Assembly: GCA_015179025.1 (NCBI GenBank)
Contig: WHUX01000681.1
Coordinates: 1 to 14,043 of the forward strand
Direction: 5' to 3'
Length of the DNA: 14,043 nucleotides
DNA from: Terfezia claveryi
Taxonomy: Eukaryota > Ascomycota > Pezizomycetes > Pezizales > Pezizaceae
Shown in pieces: positions 1-9,045 of the stretch (the first letter of the stretch is position 1; every line of letters begins with the position of its first letter). The position numbers and the translations under genes were made by a program. A model generated the notes under the pieces. It was not told the origin of the DNA. It did not search any database and saw nothing but the letters and a program-made list of their open reading frames with translations.

Positions 1-342
1 AGAATCATATTATCAAGAATGGGGGTGGAATATGAAGCAACATTTGCAGTCTCACCTAGTAGATATATGGATGATGAACTTAGTTTGGAATATATGAAGC
101 AGCATTTTGAGCCTTATACAAGAAGAGATGAAGCTCCACAATATCTTATTATGGATGGCCATTCCTCTCATGTTGTATGGCAAGTTGTCAAATATACTCT
201 TAGCTACAATATCCACCCAATCTGCCTTCCTTCTAAATCTACACATCTTCTTCAACCACTCAATGTAGGTTGCTTTTTTCTCGTGCAAACAACCTATGAA
301 TACAACCTAAGTACATGGTTGCGTAACAACCTTCTATTAGGT
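1..342 (+). pseudogene. pogo/Fot1-type transposase, central DDE fragment
   Basis: This is part of a cut-and-paste DNA transposase of the Tc1/mariner superfamily, pogo/Fot1 branch (DDE_1 endonuclease), which acts in the nucleus on its own terminal inverted repeats. The frame is open from base 1. Visible family landmarks, in order, are an FEPYT-like segment, the central catalytic motif LIMDGHSSHV (Asp codon at 154-156), a CLPSKSTHLLQPL segment, and PLNVGCF. In the family the last motif is normally PLDVG, whose Asp is the third catalytic acid. Here the codon at 262-264 is AAT (Asn), a G-to-A change, so the copy should be inactive even apart from truncation. Similarity seems to stop near YNLSTWLRNN (about 331), and the frame then runs into unrelated sequence with a stop at 376-378. 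The DNA-binding N-terminus and first Asp lie off the window. The missing C-terminal part is probably the fragment at 11970-12953. Confidence 0.85.
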
Positions 343-389
343 ACATTAGGAAAAAAAATTCTGCATCCTGACGCATAAGCAACCTCGTG

Positions 390-990
390 CGCTTCAGAAC
401 CTTCCTCAGCTTAACGTACTTTATATTATTTTACCTGCATCCTCAGTACGACATATCACATCACTTTCCTCTTTATGTGTATAAAGTTAATTTTGTTATA
501 CTGCGTTCTCTCCATACGCGTGCTTCGCATTCCTTCCTTCCCTATGTGCTTAATGTTATTTTATTGTATCGCTTGCATTCCCAACCAAACCTTTACGTTG
601 CTTGCTTCTTTATGTGCACAACAATATTTTTGTCATTTCAGCTGTGGTCTCCGTGCACTGCTTCGTGTTGCTTACTGCTTTATGTCCTCAATGTCCATTT
701 TATTTTATCTCCAGTATCTCTAAACTGACCTCTGGAGTCCCTTTCTGACCTATGTCCTCAACGTTTAATTTATTTTATCACCTTGGTCCCCAGTCAGCTT
801 ATTGAACTAACCATTGCATTCGCTTTGCCTTTGTATTTTATAATACCTTTCAATTCATTTCTTCTCCATAATCCGCTGTACTCCGTCTCATCGCTGCCTA
901 CCAATATATTGTTTCCTGCATATGTAACACTTAATATACTACATGTTTACTATACGGTCAGATCTCGATCTCGGAATATAATCTGAATCA
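390..990. other. pyrimidine-rich stretch without a gene
   Basis: The plus strand is dominated by C and T. Open frames here encode only low-complexity hydrophobic peptides (many Leu, Phe, Ser, Tyr) as a consequence of base skew, and none resembles a known domain. The first 420 bases are organised as a degenerate tandem repeat (listed separately). The stretch lies between the truncated pogo transposase and the C-terminal end of the Plavaka remnant, so it may be the subterminal arm of an inserted element. Confidence 0.6.
404..820. repeat. degenerate ~69-70 bp tandem repeat
   Basis: A recurring core of the form TTTATGTsCTCAAyGTTwATTTTATTTTAT starts at 474, 543, 611, 681 and 751, giving spacings of 69, 68, 70 and 70 bp. 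A more diverged copy, lacking the TATGT word, begins near 404 (cctcagcttaacgtacttta). About six units are seen. Between cores the units are pyrimidine-rich and much more diverged. The period is close to the 68-bp minisatellite in the arms of the fold-back element at 7068-10034, but the sequences do not obviously match. Confidence 0.65.
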
Positions 991-3910
991 TTGTCCCTCT
1001 CATTGCTAATCATACACATGTCCCATGTCTCAAGATCTATTCTATTGTTCACCAACCAGCTTTCCCCGGGTTCAATGGTATCAGGTGTGCCATACCCTCA
1101 ACTTTTGCTATCTGAACCACCACACTATCTTTCCCTTCCACCCCATCCAACGCGCAGCATCCCTTCTGCACCCTGTACAGAACTCCCGCCTATGCACTGA
1201 AGAAGACTAACATTTGCCACTCGGTACACAATTCCTTCCTTGCTCTTTAACTTAAACAATGCATTCAATCTCCCAGGTATACGCCCATTTAACGTCCCTG
1301 GCCTGCTACATCTGATGCCCTATGTCTTCTAACCCAAACCCAATCAGATCTCTGTTGTTCTAAACATATCTAATCCGGTGCATCTCGCATGGTGAACAAC
1401 AAACCCATTCCCACTCAACTTCGGTACAGGGATGTCCAGTTTATAAGCCCTGATATTCCCCTCTAATAGTCGCTGTATGTCTGAATCAGTACACTTAACA
1501 TCTCGAGTCAAAAAGATCTGTAGCTAGCGTCAGATCACCCACTGCCGTTGCATGCTCTAGTTCTGCAATATTTCCCACTTTCCAAACTCAATTTTCCCTC
1601 GTAATTTTAAATACACCTGCCCTCTCTTGTGGTTTTCCGACACCACCAGTTGGTTCACCGCGTTCCTTGCCTTATTCGGGTCCACGTCCCAATTGCCAAG
1701 TCCTTCATAGCGAATGTATGATCCCTCGTGTATGTAGTGACAATTTTAAATGCATCGACCCTATTGCTCGACGGTAAGCATCCTTAAATGCTTTATGCAT
1801 AGTTTCACTAATCTCGGTAGAATATTGACCGAGGTACCAAATTTTGGTATCTGTTCTGCATAATGTGAGATCAGGTGAATCTTGGGGAAATTATAATGAG
1901 ATCCTTCCTTTAAGATCTCATCCACCAGCTCCCGACGTTCAAACGTATTTCCCTGCCGCAATTTAACCTTCTCCAACAGTGAGGTGTTTAACTGAAGCTT
2001 CTGCTTGCTTTTGTTCTTGCAACAAATCTTTATGCGCTTCTGCAGCTGCCTGCTTTGCTACCTTGCCTACGGAAGCGTAAGAATACATCCTTGGTTTCAT
2101 GGAAGACACACAGATATTTCTCTAAATATGAAATCGTCTCATCCGTGTGGCTGTCATACTGAGTCATAAGGTAGAAGTCAGTAATGCTACGCACACAGCG
2201 AATTGCTCTATTAAACTCCTGTATTTGAGCTCCAGTTGGACGTGCCTGGTCCATTGCGACGTAATGCAGCAACGAATGTTCCCAGGATGACTTTGCTGAA
2301 GTTCCGCATCTCTTTTCCCGACCACTGCGAAATTACACGATATGCCTTCGAAGGAACAGAAAAGCCAGAATAGGGGGGTAACCGATGCCAGACATAGTCA
2401 AATGCAATAATTCGGTTATGGTGTTCCAGAAAACCTTGAATCCACCCATCAGATGCTCAAATACTCCAAGGAGGACATTGTGCAAAATATCCGCTCGAAC
2501 TAGGTCTGGTGGGTTCAGGTTAGGGATTGACCACAAAGCGTTTTTGATTTTTTCACGCCATTAGCATTCAAACTCTCCATGTCGGATTTGTTGTAGGCTA
2601 GAATATAATCCTGTGTGAGCGTGTCAGATAACTGGTCTCTGAATATTCACCGAGCTTCTCTGTCGGTATTATGCAAGTGGGACAGCGGTTGCTAGTAATT
2701 CCATGGAGAGTAGCATTTTCCATATGGTCAGCAAGCCAACAAAACAGCTTGGGGAAGCATAACCGAATATTTCCATCAGCACAAATCATTTCGTAGCCTT
2801 TCTGGCATGCTGTATCGGCTAGTGGCTTGAGCAACTGTTTAAAACATCATGTGTAGTCTGCAAGGCCTGAATTTCCTGCATATCAGGAGAATACCCAGGA
2901 ATCTTCTTAACTCGTTTGGGGCCAATGGGTAAGAATGCAATTGGTATCCAAGAATGCATCGTAGGAGTATTTCGTATGGAGCTTCGAATTTCCCGATACT
3001 CATGTAAACAGGCCATAGTTTTTTGTCTCCGGAGAAATTTGTAAGGTGAGTTTGATCTGATGCAAGCAGGATGGGAACCAGTGTCCCTCTTTCCGGTAGC
3101 GAAAGCTGTTTTTATTTTTTAGTCCCAAATCCAACGTGTCACATAGAAATTACATACCTGTGCATCCTCCCACCATGTCCCTGTATTCATCTCACTATAT
3201 ATGCGGTTTCCTTGCTTGTCATATTCTCGCCGTGGTCCCCATACCATATCCGCTGCATATACCTTCTGCCTTAGAAGGTACTTTACTGCGGAGATAATAT
3301 TGCGATAACGAAACTGCACTCCTTTGAGCAAGGGATAGTCTACTTTCCCTGAATACCAACAAGGTTCATCTGCTGCCTTATCGACAAGCTTGTACATTGT
3401 GTGAGCTGACTGGAATTGGACCCGGTGAGTTGGATTGAGGGCTTGCAAGATTCCATTCTTGAAGAACTGGTCAATTTTTTTCTCCGATGCATGTACAGCA
3501 TTAAAAAAGCGGGCAAGTCGATAGTCAACTGGATGGGAATGGAGAATATAAATTGAATTCTAGATCTTGCTCGGGAAAAAAGTGTTCTCGTATTGGAGTA
3601 CCGGCTACTGGCTGAGTGATTGTATTCAGTGCTTCTGATTGCTGGCTTTCTCCGTCGGATTCTGCATCACTGCAATAGTTCCTAACTTCTTCGTCAGAGC
3701 CTTCACTCTCTCCTCTCGGTCAGAGCAATCATTGCTTGTTAAAAAGATCTCCCCGATGTTGGCGATCTCAAGTTCGGCAGAAGAGGAAGTCGTGTGGCTA
3801 ATGTCAGACAACCGACGCTTTCGAGACTTAGGTTGTTTGAGACTCCTAAGATTCTTTCTCCGGATAAATCTTTGCCAGATGATTGCATATGCTCCTGCTG
3901 AAGCATAGAT
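990..3910 (-). pseudogene. Plavaka-type transposase remnant
   Basis: This is a decayed transposase of the fungal Plavaka family (related to CACTA/EnSpm), which would excise and insert its own DNA in the nucleus. Family landmarks occur in the right order on the minus strand but in all three frames. From the N-terminus they are: a Ser/Lys-rich segment (about 3810-3630); DYRLARFFNAVH (about 3530); QALNPTHRVQFQSAHTMY and GVQFRYRNIISAVKYLL (3440-3250); an intron (3106-3157); ILLASDQTHLTNFSGDKK then WPVYMSIG (about 3075-2985); HSWIPIAFLPIGPKRVKK (about 2950); ADGNIRLCFPKLFCWLAD and CPTC (about 2780-2670); DLVRADILHNVLLGVFEH (about 2500); QWSGKEMRNFSKVILG (about 2300); DSHTDETISYLEKYL (about 2130); NFPKIHLISHYAEQIPKFGT (about 1890-1830); NIAELEHATAVGDL (about 1560); DIQRLLEGNIRAYKLDIPVP (about 1440); GRLNALFKLKS (about 1250); WLVNNRIDLETWD (about 1060). 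Frameshifts near 2965, 2835, 2440, 1820 and 1560 and several stops rule out function. No terminal inverted repeats were identified. Confidence 0.85.
3106..3157 (-). other. 52-bp spliceosomal intron in the Plavaka remnant
   Basis: Read on the minus strand, this segment begins GTATGT and ends AAAACAG, with a GGACTAAA branch-like word about 15 bases before the acceptor. Removing it joins a frame ending in WWEDAQ directly to one beginning LSLPERGTLVPILLASDQ. This is the order expected at this position in Plavaka transposases, which supports a real intron rather than decay. The size and signals are typical of filamentous fungi. Confidence 0.8.
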
Positions 3911-4483
3911 TTGTGGGCACCACTGGCATCATGTTTTGTACTAGTTCATTATTGTTTCGCTTAATTCTAAACTAGTCTGACACAAAGGTGTGTTAATAAT
4001 CCAGTCTTAACAAAGGTATTGTCAGACACTAGGCTGGAGTTAGTTCACCAGACTAAGTTACTTCTAGTATATCTATTGTAGAACAAATGGAACCAGACTA
4101 AACAAATGGTAATACCAATATCTAACAATACAAGTCCGACTGCTTCAGTCAAAAAGCAAACTATATTCTATAACCTATTGAATACCAACTACATCGGTAA
4201 ATTTCGGTCGAAACATTCTAGAACATCTGAAATGATATTCTGACTGCCATAGTCCTATTTTAGATCTATCTCGAAAATGTTAATAATATTCCCATCCAAT
4301 CTAGCCCTGTCTCAAAATTCCCAATGATACGTTTAGTTTTGTAGAAAATTCCAGGCACTGTAGAAACAATGTCGTGGGATCCAGATTCCACAGTATATTT
4401 GAATTTTACTATAGCATATTTCAATATAATCTAGATTCATCTGCAAATTCCCAGAGGGAATGAATAGCCTCTATGTTCTATGA

Positions 4484-4575
4484 TTACTGGTCAAGGAATC
4501 ATGGCCGCATGTTCCAGTGCTGGTCAAAGAATTCATGGCCTGCATGTTCCAGTACTAGTTAAAAGTTATGGCTAA
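4484..4575. repeat. ~36-bp tandem duplication
   Basis: The unit is of the form CTGGTCAAAGAATCATGGCCTGCATGTTCCAGTA. It starts near 4486, repeats near 4521, and a partial, more diverged third copy (ctagttaaaagttatggc) starts near 4556. Unit length is 35-36 bp with a few mismatches. Confidence 0.7.
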
Positions 4576-4639
4576 CACCATAAACTAGATAAATACCTCC
4601 ATAGATCCGTGTTTCCCAGATCAGAACAAATGATAGTTA

Positions 4640-4737
4640 CAACGCACCTATACCATATATTACTAACTTTCCAATGTGAATTGTCTGCAACGCCCCTATA
4701 CTATATATCAATAACATTCCAATGTAGATTGTCTGCT
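4640..4737. repeat. 48-bp tandem duplication
   Basis: The unit starts CAACGCMCCTATAC and ends AATTGTCTG/GATTGTCTG. Copies begin at 4640 and 4688, with about eight differences between them. A short inverted echo (GACAATCTTCATATTCCAA) follows at 4740. Confidence 0.7.
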
Positions 4738-4841
4738 ACTGACAATCTTCATATTCCAAGTTACTTAATTGGGTAAGAGACTATTCACTTTGTCAGTATC
4801 ATCAGTTAGCGTTAGCTTACATCCAGCGCAGAGTATCCAAT

Positions 4842-6117
4842 ATGCCATCAGCAAAAGAAGAGGTTGGCAGAGCTAAAGCCATATTAGGCTGAGGCGGTAA
4901 TAATGCAAGGTATTCTCAGTGGAGGGGAGGCGTCAAAGTGGGCAAGGACAAATAGTGTAGTTGGAAAGCGGCAGGCTGGATCTGCCCTATGGAAGACATT
5001 TAGGGATATGGCATTGGCAGAGATGGGACTTCCCCGTCAGGAAAAAGACTTCTACAGAACGGTGCAGCGGCAATCAAGAAAGAAGCTGAAAAGGCACTAG
5101 ACAAGCTTCTCCAGGATGTTTTGAAAAAGTCGCGAGATACGGGACGTGCCCACGCTCTATCACAAGTAGTAGCCTTGCTTCCGAGACCCCAGATATTCAG
5201 TACAATCCGATGATAACACCGTCACGTCAGGTCGGAATGCTGACAATGAAGGTGGAAATCGGGAGTTTCCGGAAATCCGTGTATTTTCCTTGTCGACCTA
5301 GTCGCGAGAACGAGGTCAGGGTTGCACCTGGAAGGTGCATACAAGTGGGATGGCTGCCCCAGCCACTGCGTGGCTATCATGCAAGTGGCTTTCCCTTTTA
5401 GAGTAGTGGATAAGGTGCGGACAAAATCCCAGCGGGCGAATGGTAAGGGCAATATTTGGTGCACTCAAAAATCCCAGACTGCCTAATACAATTCCAGACC
5501 AACGCGCCTGCAATAAGATGAAGAAGTAGAGGCATTTTTTGACCTCACTAATGCACAGCCGATAAGGTTACAGGTAGTCCTGCTCCGGGACCCTGTAGCC
5601 GTGCCTTCAGGGCGGATTCTGCCCCACCAGATGACGGAGCATATTTCCCGGATGACTTTTTGGATGCTGCTGAGCAGTACAATGACCCAGGAGAGGATTC
5701 TGACACTTTATGTCGGAACCTCGCCGGCTATGCCAAAAGAATGATGCCGAGAAGGATGAAGCATTTGAGGACAGGAAAATGGCTGCTAGATGATGCCTGA
5801 AGAAGGTCAGGGATGAGGGCCTGGACCCCGTAAAGGCCAAACATCGGGAGAGTTCCCCAATTTAGATATATATGATTCAGACGATGATGAGTGGGAGTAC
5901 ATAGTAGCTCTCAATCCACAACGGCAAATGGACGCGAGATGATAGGCTCGTGCTGCTGGGTGGGTGGGTGGCCTAGCATATGATGATAGTTATGGATGGA
6001 ACGAGGAGCGTAATGCAGGCGTGCGCCAGAGGGCCACGGCGGCTAGACATGCCGAGGCTGCCACAACCTGGAGTCAGAGGCTTAGAGACCAAAAGCCATT
6101 TTTTTTTTTTTTTTTTT
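4842..6117 (+). pseudogene. N-terminal region of a broken gene, possibly of the DUF6532-like gene
   Basis: I do not recognise a domain here, but the reading is protein-like and broken by frameshifts and stops. From an ATG at 4842 a 16-codon frame stops at 4890. A second frame (4903-5100) holds [21 protein letters not shown] third picks up near 5060 with [20 protein letters not shown], a charged, probably helical segment. Around 5630-5760 there is a [23 protein letters not shown] acidic segment, and around 5860-5935 DIYDSDDDEWEYIVALNPQR. A last frame (about 5945-6098) has many Arg and Ala and ends in a T19G9 homopolymer. Charged, acidic N-terminal regions are common ahead of DUF6532 domains in fungal proteins, so I read this as the same gene as 6424-10689. 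It could also be an independent broken gene. Confidence 0.45.
5100..5620 (+). other. weakly coding part of the broken gene
   Basis: After the charged segment ending near 5210 there are only short open frames. One (5210-5401) reads VGMLTMKVEIGSFRKSV and gives no recognisable family, and the overlapping minus-strand frames look like shadows. The stretch is probably decayed coding sequence or introns linking the segments on either side. Confidence 0.3.
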
Positions 6118-6126
6118 GGGGGGGGA
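6099..6126. repeat. T19G9 homopolymer junction
   Basis: Nineteen T are followed directly by nine G. It lies at the end of a protein-like frame, which it would extend with Phe and Gly codons. Such a double homopolymer can be a replication-slippage product, but it is also a classic place for sequencing or assembly error. Confidence 0.9.
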
Positions 6127-6430
6127 GTGCAAATCGTGGATTTAGTTAGGAATGAATACTATATATATTGAATGTTAACAGGCTCATAAGAGCCATTTGA
6201 CGCCTCGCGTTGGATTCCAAACCTCCGCATTCATCTCATCTACCACTGGATACATTTTCGTACCCTTGCGTCATATCAAATCGTATAAAAAGTTCATAAT
6301 GGGCGCAAGTCGACTGGTAAGTATCATGTAACAGATGAAGAACCCTCTACGTCGGAGAGCCGCAAAAGACTGCTATGCAAGTATCCGAGAAGCTGCCTTG
6401 ATGTCAAATCAGTTAACCTTCTTGTGTGAG

Positions 6431-6483
6431 GTATATAGAATATTATTCTATGTGAGAATGGATATTGCTAACTTCCAATGCAG
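6431..6483 (+). other. probable intron 1 of the DUF6532-like gene
   Basis: The donor is GTATAT at 6431 (an alternative GTGTGA at 6424 keeps the flanking frames open), the branch point GCTAAC at 6467-6472, and the acceptor CAG at 6481-6483. The size, 53-60 bp, fits the other introns in the window. Confidence 0.65.
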
Positions 6484-6739
6484 GATGACAATAATCAGAT
6501 AAATTCAGACTCTAATACTCCAACAGCACCTTGTAATTGCGCACAGGCCTTGGGAAAAATACGAGGGCCTTTTCCAGTATTCCAGATCAATATCAACACA
6601 TAACTAGTATTGCTCGAACAGTGGTGGAGAATTATACTATGTACCGGAAGCCATTCCTAACCCCTGGTGAAACGCTGCTATTGTTGCAAAGTGCTTGGAA
6701 TAAAGTACAAAGGCAATCGATATATTGAACGGATAGCAG

Positions 6740-6803
6740 GTTGATATCTATGTAACGTTAGCCATATTCTGCCTCTGGGCATTGGATTACTAACTGTGTG
6801 CAG
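6740..6803 (+). other. probable intron 2 of the DUF6532-like gene
   Basis: The branch point ACTAAC at 6789-6794 and acceptor GTGTGCAG ending at 6803 are clear. The donor is uncertain: GTTGAT at 6740 or GTAACG at 6752. Coding similarity is seen before and after it. Confidence 0.6.
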
Positions 6804-6967
6804 CTGAAAAGCATACATAGAGAACTCGTGCACATCTAGTTGCCGAGTGTCGACAAATAATTATTAAGGTGTATGGCCTTAATCACCTCTGCAAGGATGA
6901 CATGAAGATAGAGGTTGAAAAGTTGTTGGACAATGATTGATTCATATGCAGGCAGGCAACGAGATTA

Positions 6968-7020
6968 GTAAGTGATTCCAGCAGTCAAATATCCAACTCT
7001 AACAACCTGACTGTTTTTAG
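6968..7020 (+). other. intron 3 of the DUF6532-like gene
   Basis: This is a textbook fungal intron: donor GTAAGT at 6968-6973, branch point CTAAC at 6999-7003, polypyrimidine tract and acceptor TTTTTAG ending at 7020. It is 53 bp long. Confidence 0.8.
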
Positions 7021-7146
7021 GAGCTCAAAAATTGTTTCCATGCAGAGGAGATTGTGAAAGTAATCTTCATCAGCAAAAAAAAATCTGCGTCAGGACGTAC
7101 CACCAAGCGTCCAGACGCGAGTTTGCGTCCTGTGCGTCCTATGCGT

Positions 7147-7330
7147 CTGGACGCACTAGAACGTTGCCCCCTCGCCTGTGACGCAACACCAATGCTGGGC
7201 AGTTGCTCTCGCATCTGGACGCACTGGAACGTTGCCCCCTCGCCTGGGACGCAACACCAATGCTGGGCAGTTGCTCTCGCATCTGGGATGCACTGGGATG
7301 TTGCCCCCAAGCCTGGGACGCAAGCATACA
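7147..7330 (+). repeat. 68-bp minisatellite, left arm
   Basis: Units start at 7147, 7215 and 7283 with CTGG-(A/G)-(C/T)GCACT, exactly 68 bp apart, the third partial. Each contains GGACGCA, AACGTTGCCCCC, CTGGGACGCAACACCAATGC and TTGCTCTCGCAT. The GGACGCA word occurs about twice per unit and also at the element tip, as expected of subterminal protein-binding repeats in DNA transposons. Confidence 0.85.
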
Positions 7331-7536
7331 TGCAACCTTTTTCCCGACGCACTTGGTGGGTAAACACAACCCGCTTACAGCTTGCATCTGCTACGTTCTT
7401 ACACCAGCCAGCTATGTAGCCGGGTTTGCAACCTTTGAATATGCATGCAGCAGAAATATTCATTGCATTCGCCAATTATTATATACACAGAGAGGTATTT
7501 AGCAATAGATATGGACACGGAACATGTGTGCAGCAA

Positions 7537-7672
7537 CACTCGCTCTAACCCTTGGCTAAGCTTCGCTCTAACTCTCGCTGTATCCATCGGACTAACTCTC
7601 GCTGTAATGCTCGCTCTAATTCTCGCTCTAATGCTCGCTCTAATTCTCCCTCTAATGCTCTCTCGCTGTAAT
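7537..7672 (+). repeat. 12-bp minisatellite, left arm
   Basis: Tandem copies of CTCGCTCTAATG/CTCGCTCTAACT and close variants (CTCGCTGTAAxx, CTCCCTCTAATG), roughly ten units, with one interruption (TATCCATCGGAC). Confidence 0.8.
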
Positions 7673-7989
7673 ATGCTGGGAATAATGAGCAAAGGGAAAA
7701 AGCGCGGGGAAGGGAAGTATATATACAGGAAAACCATAGTTGCCAAGGCCGACTGCTAAGGCCGACAATTTAGACTTTCCGAAGACAATGAGATAGGGGA
7801 TAATAAGAGAAGTGGCACGACAGTGATCAACGGCGCTCAGCCCCCCTTTCGCCCGCGGGTGCCGTACTACTCAATGCCTGGCCTGGTAATAGTCATATTG
7901 GGAAATCGTAGTCGTGGTACTGCGAACGAGACAAGTACTGCGATATGTGCGGAGTTCAGACTTGTGATATATCCCGTAGGAATTCATGC

Positions 7990-9045
7990 ATTCACGGGCA
8001 TATATATATAAGTATCCGAAAGCACGAGTTTCTCGCATATATATATAAGCCTGCGAATGTATGGATTTCTCACATATATATATATATAAGTCTCAAAAGC
8101 ACGAGTGTCTCGCACATATATATATAAGCCTGTGAATGTATGGATTTCTCACATATATATATATATAAGTCTCAAAAGCACGAGTGTCTCGCACATATAT
8201 ATATAAGCCTGTGAATGTATGGATTTCTCACATATATTATATATGTCCCAAAAGCACGAGTTTCTCGCACATATATATATATGTCTCCAAAAGCACGAGT
8301 TTCTCGCACATATATATATAAGTCTCCAAAAGCACGAGTGTCTCGCATATATATATAAGCCTGCGAATGTATGGATTTCTCATATATATATATATATAGT
8401 CCCAAAAGCACGAGTTTCTCGCACATATATATATAAGTCTCCAAAAGCACGGTGTCTCGCATATATATATATAAGCCTGCGAATGTATGGATTTCTATAT
8501 ATATTAATATATGTCCGAAAGCAAGTTTCTCGCACATATATATATAAGTCTCCAAAAGCACGAGTGTCTCGCACATATATATATAAGTCTCAAAAGCACG
8601 ATGTCTCGCATATATATATATAAGTCTCCAAAGCCGATGTCTCGCATATATATATATATAAGCCCGAATGCATGGATTTCTCGCATATATATATATATAT
8701 AAGCCTGCGAATGCACGATTTCTCACATATATATATATACCCGCGAATGCATGGATTTCTCGCATATATATATATATATAAGCCGCGAATGCACGGATTT
8801 CTCGCATATATTATAGCCCGCGAATGCATGGATTTCTCGCATATATATATATAAGCAGCGAGCACATGGGTTTCTCGCATATATATACTTATATAATCCC
8901 GCGAATGCATGGATTTCTCGCATATATATATATGTATAAGCCCGCGAATGCATGGATTTCTCGCATATATATGTATAAGCAGCGAGCACATGGGTTTCTC
9001 GCATATATATACTTATATGAGCCCGCGCATGCATGAATTCCTACG
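7990..9045. repeat. core minisatellite array with (TA)n tracts
   Basis: About 1 kb of monomers of roughly 38-48 bp, each a (TA)n tract plus a GC-richer linker. A-type linkers read AAGCCTGCGAATGTATGG-ATTTCTC. B-type linkers read AAGTCTCCAAAAGCACGAG-TTTCTCGC. A third type (GCAGCGAGCACATGGGTTTC) occurs near 8852 and 8970. On the left, A+B form a dimer repeated at 8050, 8128 and 8207 (78-79 bp). Further right B monomers are amplified (8240-8640), and from about 8660 only A-type units with GCATGG occur. All units have the same orientation, so the core is not part of the inverted repeat. Because the unit lacks stops in several frames, long frames of repeated YIYI/HIYI appear on both strands. I do not regard them as genes. 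Confidence 0.9.

Larger units (their letters stand above)
3911..4840. other. AT-rich spacer without a gene
   Basis: No coding similarity is visible on either strand. The words CCAGACTAA, CCAGTCTTAA and AGTCTGA recur between about 3970 and 4110, sometimes in inverted orientation (GTCTGACAC near 3975 against GTCAGAC near 4021). This could be the subterminal region upstream of the Plavaka transposase start, since CACTA-related elements carry short subterminal repeats. The second half holds two short tandem duplications, listed separately. Confidence 0.5.
6424..7067 (+). pseudogene. DUF6532-like gene, exons 5' of the fold-back insertion
   Basis: This resembles DUF6532, a fungal domain of unknown function, though the call rests on remembered pattern rather than a search. 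After an intron ending at 6483 comes DDNNQINSDSNTPTAPCN, then a frameshift near 6565 into ITSIARTVVENYTMYRKPFL and LLLLQSAWNKVQ (to 6725). After a second intron (acceptor at 6803) the frame HLVAECRQIIIKVYGLNH, DDMKIEVEKLLDND, FICRQATRL runs to 6967 with one TGA inside. A third intron (6968-7020) joins it to ELKNCFHAEEIVKVIF. The order (Lys/Arg-rich helix, YGLN, LL-D-F, then a helix before the next block) is what I expect of the family's first half. The frame is then interrupted by the inverted-repeat element, so the gene cannot make its normal product. It is plus strand, and its second half lies at 10023-10270. Confidence 0.5.
7068..8012 (+). repeat. left inverted arm of the fold-back element
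   Basis: This is the inverted partner of 9012-10034. By eye the inner 250 bp (about 7736-7985) matches the complement of the right arm except for one small cluster (TTCAGACTTGT against TTCACGCTTTGT). The block 7283-7540 differs at only a few bases. The outer 200 bp is less similar because the 68-bp minisatellite differs in copy number and order. A direct duplication AAGGCCGAC occurs twice at 7745-7767. Confidence 0.85.

Noticed and set aside
387..728. A 113-residue hydrophobic open frame.
   Set aside because: Its composition is explained by the pyrimidine-rich strand, an overlapping frame is equally long, and it spans the tandem repeat without any recognisable domain.
3639..3908. An 89-residue plus-strand open frame.
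   Set aside because: It is antisense to the N-terminal segment of the Plavaka remnant and has no features of its own.
5607..5840. A 77-residue minus-strand open frame, rich in Ser and Phe.
   Set aside because: It is the antisense of an acidic, Arg-containing plus-strand segment ([14 protein letters not shown]) that is more protein-like and continues the gene's direction.
7017..7475. Open frames of 100-160 residues in the fold-back arms, rich in Cys and Arg (for example QARGQRSSAS repeats).
   Set aside because: They occur as mirrored pairs in the two arms and on both strands, and arise from the 68-bp minisatellite. No conserved domain is visible.
8172..8807. A 211-residue open frame, and several others, rich in YIYI and HIYI on both strands.
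   Set aside because: They follow the AT-rich minisatellite, whose units happen to lack stops in several frames. Their composition is repetitive on both strands and no domain is visible.
7990..9045. A regular repeat-spacer pattern that could suggest a CRISPR array.
   Set aside because: Both linkers and tracts repeat, there are no unique spacers, the tracts are (TA)n, no cas-like gene is present, and the genome is eukaryotic.
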